From positions 7,099,733-7,163,732 of the forward strand of contig CM035358.1 of assembly GCA_020137815.1 (NCBI GenBank): DNA of 64,000 nucleotides, given 5' to 3'. Positions 53,479 through 63,864 of this stretch are shown piece after piece. Every line of letters begins with the position of its first letter. Within the stretch, counting starts at the first letter, position 1. Source of the stretch: Hormiphora californensis. Its lineage: Eukaryota > Ctenophora > Tentaculata > Cydippida > Pleurobrachiidae. The translations under genes were made by a program, and so were the position numbers. A model generated the notes under the pieces. It did no database searches and was not told where the DNA came from. It saw nothing but the letters and a program-made list of their open reading frames with translations.

Positions 53479-54735
53479 ATGGTACTCCCAGGCCTCAGCT
53501 TTAACGTATCCTGGTTAAGTGGAAGTGGTAAATCCCACAGTAGCACTTTTATAGACACCGAACCAGTCCCTGAGGATCAGACTACACCCACCAAAGCTAA
53601 ACCTGACGCTGAATTCGTTACTCCCCAAGCAACAACTCCTCATCTCAGCAACACCACTCCCCAAGCAACAACTCCTCGTCTCAGCAACAGATACCTGAGC
53701 CGGAAAAGAACATGCAGCGAACATTCCATGGACGGATCCATATTAGACAATATCGGGCAGGATACACCGTCCCGGAATGAACCTGCATATTCACAGCTCG
53801 ACTCCAGAGGCCCTGTATACGACCCAAAGACCAACACACAGATACTGTTTAAGTCTACAGAAACAGACTTCCTGGATACCATTGACCTATTGAGCATTGG
53901 ACGCCAAATAAGTCACGACCTGATGGAGATACATGGGAACAACACCCTCAACTCGAAGTGCAAACTAAACATACGGACAGCCAGTAATGATTGTCCGAAA
54001 ATATACAAGGACCTTATATCCGCACTCCTCAACACACGTCAATCAATCTACCCAGACATCCCCGGCGATGATTGGAACAATCTGACAATCATCTCCACCT
54101 ACAGCAGGGAAAATGAAGTCAAATTCGTCACTGCAAATGATGTCTTGACAATCGTCCATATCGGAAGATCGCAGACTGTTCAATACAAATCAAAATACAA
54201 TATAGTGGACGCTCCTCTCGACAAAATCAGTGCTCTATTCATCAACCCGAAACACAGGAGCTCTGTCAAGGTTATCACTAGCTCCTCCTCTGAAGAATCC
54301 CTTGACTTCCACTACTGGATAGTCCCCACATTCAGAACTCCAATACAAAATCCCATTCCACCTGGTGTGGAACCGGAATCCATCAGCCACACAACAGACT
54401 CGGCAAGAGAAACCACTGCCCAAGCATCTGACGAAACGAACGATCCCAAACCAGAGACCCGGGTAACCATAACCCCAGAAGAAAAAGATCCAGATGGCGC
54501 AACCGAGTCCACAACCACAAAAGAGATCAGTCCTGAAACAAGCTCAGAAGTGGCAACACCGGACTCGCCTAACCAAATTATCTTTGAACCCGACAGCAAA
54601 AACTTCATCAAAAGGGAACTGGCGACAAATATAATCACTTCGGCCAGCAAGAAAACCCTCAAGAAGCTCTGCGAAGCAGCCGACCACACCTTCACTATTT
54701 TTAGTGCACCACATGTGGATGTGGATCTTGAATGA
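53479..54735 (+). CDS. 418-aa orphan ORF, possible retroelement ORF1
   Basis: It starts MVLPGLSFNVSWLSGSGKSH; the frame is open further upstream through the monomer array, but only from a GTG. A Thr/Pro-rich first third with a small repeat (TTPQATTPHLSN / TTPQATTPRLSN) leads to a globular middle (DTIDLLSIGRQISHDLMEIH, KIYKDLISALLNTRQSIYPD). An acidic Thr/Ser-rich region and a short helical C-terminus follow. I recognise no domain. Position before an endonuclease/reverse transcriptase ORF and after a monomer array fits ORF1, but the 170-bp gap looks like a 3' UTR plus an acceptor, so a host gene is possible. Confidence 0.5.
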   Translation: MVLPGLSFNVSWLSGSGKSHSSTFIDTEPVPEDQTTPTKAKPDAEFVTPQATTPHLSNTTPQATTPRLSNRYLSRKRTCSEHSMDGSILDNIGQDTPSRNEPAYSQLDSRGPVYDPKTNTQILFKSTETDFLDTIDLLSIGRQISHDLMEIHGNNTLNSKCKLNIRTASNDCPKIYKDLISALLNTRQSIYPDIPGDDWNNLTIISTYSRENEVKFVTANDVLTIVHIGRSQTVQYKSKYNIVDAPLDKISALFINPKHRSSVKVITSSSSEESLDFHYWIVPTFRTPIQNPIPPGVEPESISHTTDSARETTAQASDETNDPKPETRVTITPEEKDPDGATESTTTKEISPETSSEVATPDSPNQIIFEPDSKNFIKRELATNIITSASKKTLKKLCEAADHTFTIFSAPHVDVDLE

Positions 54736-54904
54736 GGAGAGAGCGAGAGAGAAAGTGTGTTTTGTAAATTGTTTGGTTGGATTTAGCTAATTTATTAAGC
54801 AAATTAATTAATTTAAATTTGAGAATTTTATTTATACTAGTTTAACTCATTCCCCCCCCCCTTTTTCTCACTATACCCCAGGCTACATTCGTCTCGATTC
54901 TAAT

Positions 54905-57900
54905 ATGTTGTTTTTGTCCCCTTACCCCGACTTTGCCCCCACTAACCTGCCAATATGTTTCCAAAGATTTAGAGAGACTATTGGGAAGTTTAATGCCAGA
55001 TGTCAGTGCCAAGAAGGAGGATGCCGTGTTGGGGATGGTGGTGACCTGTCAGCACTGGTATGTGGTTTTGCAATTGGAACATTCACTCATTTTTTCACCC
55101 TCACCCTTGTTATTTTCCAGCATACGTCTACTAACAATTCACACTCAGTTGATATTGATCAGATTAGTTTTCTTGACCAGAGCAGTGTCTATGTTACGGT
55201 TGACAAGTACCTCAGTTTGTCGGTTGTAGGTGCTATGAATATTATGTTTTTAGGTTGTAGTCTGTCGTCCTGTAGAGTCGTTGTATTTTCTGTTTTGTAC
55301 GCTCTAAACTTTTGTATGATTTTTATATGTAATCCCTCTATCTCTAATCCTGGGCCCAAGGATTACAGTGTTTTATATAACAATGTTCGTGGACTTGTAC
55401 ATTCCTCCAGTCTGGGCTCTGCTTCACCGGAGTTGAACAGACTCAAGTTGGGAGACATGCATGGGTATATTTATGAACACAAACCTGCGATTATTATCTT
55501 GAACGAGACCTGGCTCAAGCCAACTATTAGTTCTGTCTCCGTTCTTCCTAATAATTACAGGACGTATCGTCTCGATCGGTCGGGCAAGACGCACCCTTTT
55601 GACCCTTCCCAGCCTCTCAGATTTAGAAGTAACGGGGGTGGTGTCTTGATCGCCCATCGGGATGATGTTAGTATCTCTAGTCACCAGTTTTGTAAGTTTA
55701 GTACGCAGGCTGAGTTGTTAAGTGTGTTCGTCAAGCTAAATAATATCAGTGTGTGTCTCAGTACTTTTTATAGAGTTGGTACTCTCTCTCAGGATAATTT
55801 CTGTAATGTTCGTGATTATCTGCGTAACCTTGTCAAGTCCAAGGGGTTTAAGCGCCATATCCTAATCGGTGATTTCAATTTTCCTACCATCGATTGGCCC
55901 AGTGGTGCTACCCCTAACTCCCTTGAGCGTGATTTTGTTGATCTTTTATGTGGTGATTTGGGACACTCACAGCTCATACACGCTCCTACTCACTCACAGG
56001 GCAATACCCTAGATCTGTTATTTACTAACTGTCCTGAGATCGTCAGAGATCTAGCTGTGATGGAGAAGGACGCACTGTGTGTATCTGATCACTATGGTGT
56101 TTCCTTCTCTATCTCAGCGGGGTATAGATCCAGTAAGGGCAAAGCTAGAACCTGTTTTGATTTTAATAAGGCCGATTGGTTGGGTCTAAATGTTGCTCTA
56201 GCCCGAGTTGACTGGGATGGTATTGTTGTGAGTAATGCTAACTGTGCTTGGAAGAAGTTTTGTTGTAGCCTTTTCGAGTGTGTTGAGAAGTACATTCCCA
56301 TGAGACGTCTCAGGGGTTCCTTTGAGCCTCTCTGGTATGATCGTGACTGTAAAAAGGCGCGGCGTATCAAGGAGGATCTTAGGAAAAAGTATGTGTCAAA
56401 CCCCACCCCACCCACGAGAGAGAGGTACACCACTGCGAGAAAGGATTTCAAGAATCTGATTATTCAGAAAATGAACAACTTTTTCGGAGTGAACGATTCT
56501 AACTCAATCACCAAGAGATTCTGGTCACATATCAAGTCATCTAGTAAGTGTGATAGGATCCCACCCACTGTTTATCGTAATGATGTCACTCGCACTGACC
56601 CTAGTGCCAAGGCATCACTATTCAATGCGCATTTTGCGAGTCAATTCACAGAACCGAGTTTGTACAATATTGATATTGACCTGTCCCGTAAAGAGTTTGA
56701 TTGTTATTTCTCTTGTTCTGAAGTGTATAGTGCGCTGTGCAACATTGATGTGTCTAAGTCATGTGGGCCCGATGGGATTCATGGCAGGATTCTGAAGAAC
56801 TGTGCGGGTAGCCTATCCTACCCAATCTGGTTGCTTCTTAATCTCTCCATGTCTACTGGCGTGGTCCCTGACGACTGGAAGCTAGCTTCCATTGTACCTA
56901 TACACAAAAAAGGGGACAGTAAGGATGTTGCCAACTACAGACCGATTTCGCTTCTGTCTCTAGTGGGGAAGATCATGGAGGTGTTAGTTAAGAATAGAAT
57001 TATGAGTCATTGTGGTTCCATGATTGACCCTAGGCAGCATGGGTTTGTGGAGGGGAGATCTTGCTGTACCCAGCTCCTCCCTTTCACACACTCTCTTGCT
57101 TCTAACCTTAATCATTCAGACTGTGTGCGTACTGATGTTGTTTATTTTGATTTTAAACGTGCATTCGATTCCTGTAATCATGACATCATTCTGAACAAGC
57201 TGAAAATCAAATTCGGTTTGGATGGGATGTTGCTTAGATTTATCAAGAACTACCTGAGAGATCGTAGACAGAAGGTTGTTATTGATGGTGAGTCATCTGA
57301 GGAGTTACCTGTCATCTCGGGTGTTCCCCAGGGGTCCATTCTTGGCCCTGTTCTTTTCACGATTTTTATTAATGACATTTTTGATGAAGTCACCGAGGGT
57401 ACCCATATTTCTCTGTATGCCGACGACACCAAAATTTGGAGAGAGATTGGGTATTGGAGTGATCACCTGTCGCTTCAGCGCTCAATCTCTAACCTATACT
57501 CTTGGTCAGTCAGGAACAAGATGTGTTTTCACCCACAAAAGTGTAAAGTGTTGAGTGTCTCGCCCACCGGGGCTCACCACCGCCCCATCCCTCTCCCGTT
57601 CTGTGAGTTTTTCTACACCCTCAACTCTGTGTTTGTTGATTATGTTACCAATCAGCTAGATTTGGGTGTATTTGTTACCAGTAACTTGAATTGGAGTTCT
57701 CACTGCGAGTATATTACCACCAGTATGATCTCCAAGTTCAATTTGTTGCGTAGGACGTGCTATTTTCTTAACAACAGTGCCAACAAGAGATCTCTTTACC
57801 TGACCATGGTGCGTTCTCTAATTGAGCACTGTAGTCCTATCTGGTGTAACATCGGTAGGACTCAGTTGCTTTCTCTTGAGAAATTGCAGAAGAGAGTTGT

Positions 57901-58327
57901 CAAATGGATCAGAAATGAACCTATGGCATCATACAGCAATGTTCAATACGTGTCTTATCTCAAGGGTCTGAACATCCTTCCATTCAAGGAACTCTTCTTG
58001 TATAATGACCTGCGGCTGTTTTACCAGATTGTCTATAATATGGTACAGATTGACATTCCTGATTCTATAAGGCCAGTTGATGTTGCCGATCTTCGACCTA
58101 CGCGTCAAAATCGTGACATTATTGCTGGCCTAGACCGTACCACCCTTGTGGACACGAGTAACAGCCACAAGTGCTCCTCTACTTTGCGTGACAGCTTTTT
58201 CCACAGGACTACCAGGTCCTGGAATTTGCTGCCATACGAACTTCGACAGAGTGAAACTTTACCCATCTTTCTGACTAAGCTCAAGCTCAACCTTTTCAGT
58301 TATATTGATATCGATAATATTCTATGA
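54905..58327 (+). CDS. non-LTR retrotransposon ORF2 (endonuclease-RT), intact
   Basis: One frame of 1140 codons. An apurinic-type endonuclease spans about residues 160-400: LNETWLKPTI, GGGVLIAHRDD, ILIGDFNFPTIDWP, NTLDLLFTN and SDHYGVSFSI. The reverse transcriptase follows at about 620-880: PIHKKGDSKDVANYRPISLL, HGFVEGRSCC, FDFKRAFDSCNHD, GVPQGSILGPVLF and the catalytic LYADDTKIW. Motifs fit the CR1/L2/Jockey-like assemblage. No internal stop, so it may be recent. The first 100 residues are Cys- and hydrophobic-rich and may not belong to the element. The 3' flank is AT-rich and the next element starts about 340 bases on. Confidence 0.9.
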   Translation: MLFLSPYPDFAPTNLPICFQRFRETIGKFNARCQCQEGGCRVGDGGDLSALVCGFAIGTFTHFFTLTLVIFQHTSTNNSHSVDIDQISFLDQSSVYVTVDKYLSLSVVGAMNIMFLGCSLSSCRVVVFSVLYALNFCMIFICNPSISNPGPKDYSVLYNNVRGLVHSSSLGSASPELNRLKLGDMHGYIYEHKPAIIILNETWLKPTISSVSVLPNNYRTYRLDRSGKTHPFDPSQPLRFRSNGGGVLIAHRDDVSISSHQFCKFSTQAELLSVFVKLNNISVCLSTFYRVGTLSQDNFCNVRDYLRNLVKSKGFKRHILIGDFNFPTIDWPSGATPNSLERDFVDLLCGDLGHSQLIHAPTHSQGNTLDLLFTNCPEIVRDLAVMEKDALCVSDHYGVSFSISAGYRSSKGKARTCFDFNKADWLGLNVALARVDWDGIVVSNANCAWKKFCCSLFECVEKYIPMRRLRGSFEPLWYDRDCKKARRIKEDLRKKYVSNPTPPTRERYTTARKDFKNLIIQKMNNFFGVNDSNSITKRFWSHIKSSSKCDRIPPTVYRNDVTRTDPSAKASLFNAHFASQFTEPSLYNIDIDLSRKEFDCYFSCSEVYSALCNIDVSKSCGPDGIHGRILKNCAGSLSYPIWLLLNLSMSTGVVPDDWKLASIVPIHKKGDSKDVANYRPISLLSLVGKIMEVLVKNRIMSHCGSMIDPRQHGFVEGRSCCTQLLPFTHSLASNLNHSDCVRTDVVYFDFKRAFDSCNHDIILNKLKIKFGLDGMLLRFIKNYLRDRRQKVVIDGESSEELPVISGVPQGSILGPVLFTIFINDIFDEVTEGTHISLYADDTKIWREIGYWSDHLSLQRSISNLYSWSVRNKMCFHPQKCKVLSVSPTGAHHRPIPLPFCEFFYTLNSVFVDYVTNQLDLGVFVTSNLNWSSHCEYITTSMISKFNLLRRTCYFLNNSANKRSLYLTMVRSLIEHCSPIWCNIGRTQLLSLEKLQKRVVKWIRNEPMASYSNVQYVSYLKGLNILPFKELFLYNDLRLFYQIVYNMVQIDIPDSIRPVDVADLRPTRQNRDIIAGLDRTTLVDTSNSHKCSSTLRDSFFHRTTRSWNLLPYELRQSETLPIFLTKLKLNLFSYIDIDNIL

Positions 58328-58666
58328 TTTTCCCATCACCCCACATCACTTCACTATCTCATCACTGCTCACATGAATGTTCCAATTGCAATACCGCTGC
58401 CACTCCTGCGGGACGCCTACTCTCCTCGCGGCGCCTCCCCTCTCTAACTGTAAATCTAGTCTAGTGGCAACAACGATATATTTTTAATATTTTTAATTTA
58501 TTTAATGTAAACATAAGCTACCTATAGAGGGGCTTCTTAAGTGCGGGATTCCTGCGTGAAGCCCTCAGACGCACGGCGTGTGATATTATTTGATCTCTAA
58601 AAAATGCGAATTGTTTCCGTAACCGTTTGAAACTTCTTCCAATAAAAAAAAATACTCGATGCAAGG
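58328..58666. other. 3' UTR of first element and junction to second
   Basis: Contains an AT-rich block (ATATTTTTAATATTTTTAAT) near 58478 and a short hairpin-forming block near 58530-58570 (GGGATTCCTGCGTGAAGCCC). The junction between the two elements is somewhere here; I cannot place it. Confidence 0.5.
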
Positions 58667-60102
58667 ATGCTCCTTCTCAAAGACCTAGACTCTATCTTGG
58701 AAGAAACTAGTAGGCCCTCGGCTAAGTTTTGCCGAGCCATGCTGGAACAGTTGACATCAACCGCCGTAAACTTGGAACTAGACCGACTTGAAATTGAGTC
58801 AAGTGTCAACACGGTGGCCTTCAAAAGAACTCTACTGGTCAAACACTGGTGCGAAGATTCTGAATCTACCCCACATACAGCTAGCCAAAAACCCGTTACT
58901 GCAGCAAGCTTAAAGAAATCTTCCAGGAAACAGCAGATTAAGGCCCCGACCGATCAACAGAAGGTTGGAGAATCCTCAGAACACACCAATGGGAACAGAC
59001 AGGAAGATGTAGCCAAACAACCCGCTCAGCCTGAATCCTCTAAAGATATCATAATCAAGCTAATGGAAGAAAGACTTCTCTCACTGGAAAGAAAGATGAA
59101 CTCGATGTCAGCGGCAATGGTCGCCAGCGACAACGGAACAGAACTGCTCCTAAGAGAATCAGAAACGAAGATCAAGAACCTCCAGAAATCAGTGGAAGAT
59201 CAGCAAAAACTCTTACAGAATCAGCAACTGTTGATCAATCAACTTCAAACCACCACGAACAACCTGAACCAAGCCCTTGAGAAATGCACCAAGGACCTCC
59301 AAGAACTCCGACCTACCCCTAGCAACCACCAACCATCCTACAACTCACGGAGGAGGCAGGGCTCTACTAGACCAGATCAAAGCACAACCAGCTCTGGCAA
59401 CACCACTCCAAACACCATCAGTCCCCACATGAGGCAGCCCAACGCACAACCACCCACTCAGAGAGGAACCACAACTGCAAGTGGAGACCTCGCTCCAAGA
59501 AAACCAAAATGCTTCATAGCCCACGGCGCGGAAATGGACTCATTTGATAGGACGCTGTTCTCAAAATCTTTCGACATCGAAACACACAAGATAACATCAC
59601 TAGAGGAGGCCAAGACTGAACCCTCAAATCCCAGTGAACTCCAAAAAGCTATCAGGAAGCATCGCCCCGGTGCCATCGTCCTTCACGTAGGCAAGGAGGA
59701 CATCCTTAAAAAACTTAAAGACAAGCAACCTATTTCAGCTGAGATAGAAATACTAAAGTCTGTGGTAAAAGGGATACTACAAAACACCCCCTCTAAGATC
59801 TGCGTATCTCTACCGATACCGGCTCCCAAACTACCATCTCTCGATGCCAGCATCAAAACTGGAACCTACAAATATCCAGATTCATCACAGAACTCAGGAA
59901 AAACCCAGCCTTCACTAACCGGGTATTCACAATAAACAACGCCAGAATCGGTGAACACACTACAACCCAAGTTGCAACAGACAGTGGGATAGAAAGTATA
60001 CCAACCGAACATGGTGGGAAAAAACTCTGGCTAAATCTCAGAGAAGGGCTAAACAGAATGACCAATCCTAACCACAAAAGAAGAACTCACAATGAAGAGT
60101 AA
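58667..60102 (+). CDS. retrotransposon ORF1 with coiled coil and SGNH-like domain, one frameshift
   Basis: Residues 1-75 are helical. A Gln/Lys-rich linker leads to a coiled coil at about 125-225 (ERLLSLERKMNSMSAAM, QKLLQNQQLLINQLQ). The C-terminal part (GAIVLHVGKEDILKKL, then ICVSLPIPAP) resembles the SGNH/esterase-like domain found in CR1-group ORF1 proteins, with HGAEM where a GDS nucleophile motif would be. The frame as read stops at 59935, but coding continues in another frame from about 59873 (FITELRKNPAFTNRVFTINN) to TAA at 60102. One frameshift near 59865 is implied. It overlaps the ORF2 start by 11 bases. Confidence 0.8.
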
Positions 60103-63100
60103 TTCTCAAGGTGCACCCGAGGCAAACAGTTGCACGCTCAACATCGTGTCCTGGAACATTCACGGAATCAAAGACGCTAATCTTGGGCCCAAAACCAACT
60201 GTCATGAATTCCTCGCCCAACTGGGTGGTTCCCACGTATTCCTGCTACAAGAAACAAAGGGATCTGTTGAAGTTGACAGCTACATCTGCCACAACAAGAC
60301 ACGTCCCAACCCACGATCTGGCGGACTAACCATCGGCGTCCACTCAACTATAGCAGCACACACTAAACTAATCAAAACTGACCACGAGGACCTTCTCGCA
60401 CTAAGGATTTCCAGGAAAATCACCGGGACAGGGAAGGACCTCACCATCATTAATGTATACGACTCCCCACCCGAAAGCAGTTACAAAAAGAAATGGGCAG
60501 GTACCAGTGAGGAGAGGGACACACTCCATGACCTGAGCCAACTGCTCCTATCTCTAAGGCAAACCGAGATCCTAATTGCCGGTGACATGAACGCTAGATT
60601 GAGTGGACTCAACACGATCCCACCGACTCAACACATCTCTGATGACATTCTCTCCAGCGGAGACCCGTCTTATAAACAACTCCGCACCAGCAAAGATACT
60701 GTCTGCAATGACAGAGGAGCCAAGCTACTTGACTGTCTGTCATCAGCTGAGCTTACCATCCTAAACGGCTGTACAATTGGCGATCTAACAGGACAGTATA
60801 CCTGTCACACGTACAATGGAGCTAGTGTTGTTGATTACATCATTGCCTCTGATAGCATTCGCTGCTCCACCCGATCTCTCAAGGTCAGGCCACTCCTGCC
60901 ACTATCGGACCACTGCCCAATAGAAGTGACGCTTAACACCAAGACGACATTGAAAAGTGCAACAGCCCAAAGGAAGTTTCTAAACCTACCAGACGCTCCT
61001 CGGCGAACCAAATGGAAAGACACTACCGCCCAGCTACTCAAAGAACGGCAAATGAAGGACTCTGATGCTATCTCTGGGTTAATCCGGACAACCTGCAATT
61101 GCCGTGATGATGTGTACACCATGAACCAAAAAATATCAGATCTGCTTGCCGCCCAACTCAAAAGCACTGAACCAGCTGTAGACAAGAAAAAGAAGCACAA
61201 AAAACGATACACGAAATCTAAATGGTATGATAAAGAGTGTGACATCCTACGCTTTGAAACCAACCGCCTTGCACGAGCCCAGGGCAAGGGGAAAACTGCT
61301 AACCCCAGGATCAAAGACCTCTACCACCAGCAGAAACGATTGTATCGTCGAACAATGAGGAACAAGAAGAGCCAGCTCAAGCAAAACTTGAGCAGCAGAA
61401 TTCTCTCATCCAAAACATTGAACTGGGACACAATCGAGGAACTGAAACAGCAATTCGATCAAAAAGAGGAACTCAGCATCTCTCATATGACCGACTTCCA
61501 CAGCTTCTTCAATCAGCTTTACTCCAAAAATCAGAACGAGAAAACTGACACCTGGAAAGCTGACATCCATACTAAAATCAATCTGCAATCAGACCTGGAA
61601 AATGCACTCAACCAACCTATATGCACTAATGATGTCGAAAAGGCTATCAAGGATCTAAAAAGGGGCAAATCGCCAGGCATTGATGGAATACCTAACGAAC
61701 TACTCAAAGAGGCATGTCCCAACACGATACAGCTACTCACACATCTGTATAACCAATGCCTCGAACACGGCGTGTACCCTTGGAACACTACGGTTATAAC
61801 ACCTATCCACAAAAAAGGGCCCAAACATGACCCTAACAACTACCGAGCCATTGCTGTAGGGAGCAGTCTGGGGCGTGTCTTCTCCGCCATCTATCTGGAG
61901 CGCCTAGTGAACTTCAGGAAGACTCACTGCCCGGACCCGCCCAACCAACAAGGCTTTGTGAAGGGTGCCCAAACCAGCGACCACCTCTTAACACTCCATA
62001 CTGCCATTCAGAAAGGAATACAGAACAAAGGAAGGCTCTACACTTGCTTTATCGACTTTCGTAAGGCATTTGATGGCCTCAACAGAGACGCCCTTCTCCT
62101 AAAACTGCTAAACCTTGGAGTTCGTGGGAAGTTCTTCAATGTACTCGACCACATGTACAACAACTCCAAGGCTCGCCTAAAACTAGCCCAGAAACTCTCT
62201 GATCTCATTGACATCCAAATTGGTACAGAACAAGGGCATGTCACAAGTCCAGAGCTTTTCAAGTGTTTCCTCTTGGACCTATCCACAATACTCAATGATA
62301 AAGACCTAAAATCTGACCCAGTAGCACTAGGAACAGCCCTAGTGACTCACTTGCTCTGGGCTGATGATCTGGTACTTATGTCAACCTCGGCTAAGGGTCT
62401 ACAAAAACTCCTCGATGCCCTCTACCGGTTCTGCTCTGATTGGGATCTTACCGTTAACACCGAAAAAACGGCTATAATGGTCTTTAACCAAGCTGGGAGG
62501 AAACTCAAAGAATCCAACGGCTTTCTCTACGGCGACTCACACATCCCATCAACCAAGACCTATCAATATCTCGGTTTGACTTTCTCGGTGAATGGTAACC
62601 TACGAGAAGCCCAAAAACAACTGAGAATCAAGAGCATGCGGAGCATTTTCGCCATAAAAAGAATAGTGGATATCAGATCAATATCCAAGCAAGCGGCCCT
62701 AAAACTATTTGATGCTCTGGTAGCACCTGTAGCAGGGTATGCATCAGCTATCTGGCTGCACGAAACAAGATTTCTCAAGACATCTATAAACGGGAAGCAT
62801 GTGAAAACTACATCGAAGGACATCTGGGACGACCAAACAGAAAAATGTCAAACCAGCTTTCTGAGATGGCTACTAGGACTTCGGAAAAACACACCGCTAC
62901 CTCCACTCTACGGGGACACTGATAGAGTCCCCCTGGCCGTAAGAAACAGCAAACACCTGCTGGACTTCCACAATAGACTATGTATCATGAGCAACACTCT
63001 CGACAACCAAAGCAAGCTAGTCGTACACGCCTATAACGAACAGAAGCGACTACAGTTGCCCTGGTATCAAAGTGTCCTAAGGACCTCCGAGATATTCGAC

Positions 63101-63592
63101 TCCAATGCCCACCACCCGCAGAAGACACTTCTCCCTAACTCCCAACTCGTGCAGGCCCGTATCTCAGATTGGTTTTGGACCCAATGGGACGATATTCGCC
63201 ACAGCAACCGGAAGCTTGAATTCTACAACAGTGTCAAGACCGGACATGGCTTTGAGGATTACCTAGAAAGAAGGACGGCACCTGACTTCATCAAGTTAAG
63301 AACGAGTACCCACCGCCTAAAAATCGAAACCGGACGCCATAACAAAACTGACAGATCTGAGCGCCTCTGTGATGATTGCTCCTCACCCGAGTCTATACCT
63401 CTTCTGCGTGCCCTCCCTTTCTTCGACCCAATCATCCAAGATGAGTGGCACATGCTGAATGAATGCACCCGCACCAAATCAGCTCGAGACCGCCTAACAG
63501 ATCAAGACAGAACCTCCCTTCGTGGTCATGTCTTCCCCTCACATATCAATCATCATCTCTCTCACCTAATTCACACCATCATCAACCCATAA
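60092..63592 (+). CDS. non-LTR retrotransposon ORF2 (endonuclease-RT), intact
   Basis: 1166 residues. The endonuclease is at the N-terminus: VSWNIHGIKDAN, LLQETKG, LIAGDMNARLSG and LSDHCPIEV. The reverse transcriptase lies at about 510-800: KRGKSPGIDGIPNELL, TPIHKKGPKHDPNNYRAI, QGFVKGAQTSDHLL, CFIDFRKAFDGLNRD, and the catalytic box as LLWADDLVLMS rather than YADD. A TEQGHVTSPELF motif replaces the usual PQG-x-SP. The C-terminus carries CDDC..DEWHMLNEC, a CCHC-like knuckle. Clade uncertain. The frame is uninterrupted. Confidence 0.9.
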   Translation: MKSNSQGAPEANSCTLNIVSWNIHGIKDANLGPKTNCHEFLAQLGGSHVFLLQETKGSVEVDSYICHNKTRPNPRSGGLTIGVHSTIAAHTKLIKTDHEDLLALRISRKITGTGKDLTIINVYDSPPESSYKKKWAGTSEERDTLHDLSQLLLSLRQTEILIAGDMNARLSGLNTIPPTQHISDDILSSGDPSYKQLRTSKDTVCNDRGAKLLDCLSSAELTILNGCTIGDLTGQYTCHTYNGASVVDYIIASDSIRCSTRSLKVRPLLPLSDHCPIEVTLNTKTTLKSATAQRKFLNLPDAPRRTKWKDTTAQLLKERQMKDSDAISGLIRTTCNCRDDVYTMNQKISDLLAAQLKSTEPAVDKKKKHKKRYTKSKWYDKECDILRFETNRLARAQGKGKTANPRIKDLYHQQKRLYRRTMRNKKSQLKQNLSSRILSSKTLNWDTIEELKQQFDQKEELSISHMTDFHSFFNQLYSKNQNEKTDTWKADIHTKINLQSDLENALNQPICTNDVEKAIKDLKRGKSPGIDGIPNELLKEACPNTIQLLTHLYNQCLEHGVYPWNTTVITPIHKKGPKHDPNNYRAIAVGSSLGRVFSAIYLERLVNFRKTHCPDPPNQQGFVKGAQTSDHLLTLHTAIQKGIQNKGRLYTCFIDFRKAFDGLNRDALLLKLLNLGVRGKFFNVLDHMYNNSKARLKLAQKLSDLIDIQIGTEQGHVTSPELFKCFLLDLSTILNDKDLKSDPVALGTALVTHLLWADDLVLMSTSAKGLQKLLDALYRFCSDWDLTVNTEKTAIMVFNQAGRKLKESNGFLYGDSHIPSTKTYQYLGLTFSVNGNLREAQKQLRIKSMRSIFAIKRIVDIRSISKQAALKLFDALVAPVAGYASAIWLHETRFLKTSINGKHVKTTSKDIWDDQTEKCQTSFLRWLLGLRKNTPLPPLYGDTDRVPLAVRNSKHLLDFHNRLCIMSNTLDNQSKLVVHAYNEQKRLQLPWYQSVLRTSEIFDSNAHHPQKTLLPNSQLVQARISDWFWTQWDDIRHSNRKLEFYNSVKTGHGFEDYLERRTAPDFIKLRTSTHRLKIETGRHNKTDRSERLCDDCSSPESIPLLRALPFFDPIIQDEWHMLNECTRTKSARDRLTDQDRTSLRGHVFPSHINHHLSHLIHTIINP

Positions 63593-63812
63593 TACACACA
63601 CTACCACCGCCCACCATACCTCTCCTCTCAACCCCCCTGAACCCTCTCTCTACCCCTCCTACTCCCACTTTTTTATAGTTATATGACAATAATATTATTG
63701 TTAAGTACTTTTTATTTTGAATCTCTTGAATCTCTTGAATCTCTACCTGTGTGGGAGAGAGAGAAAAAGAGAGAGAAAAATAGAGATGGAGAGAGAGAGG
63801 GAGAGAGAGAGG

Positions 63813-63864
<52 letters not shown>

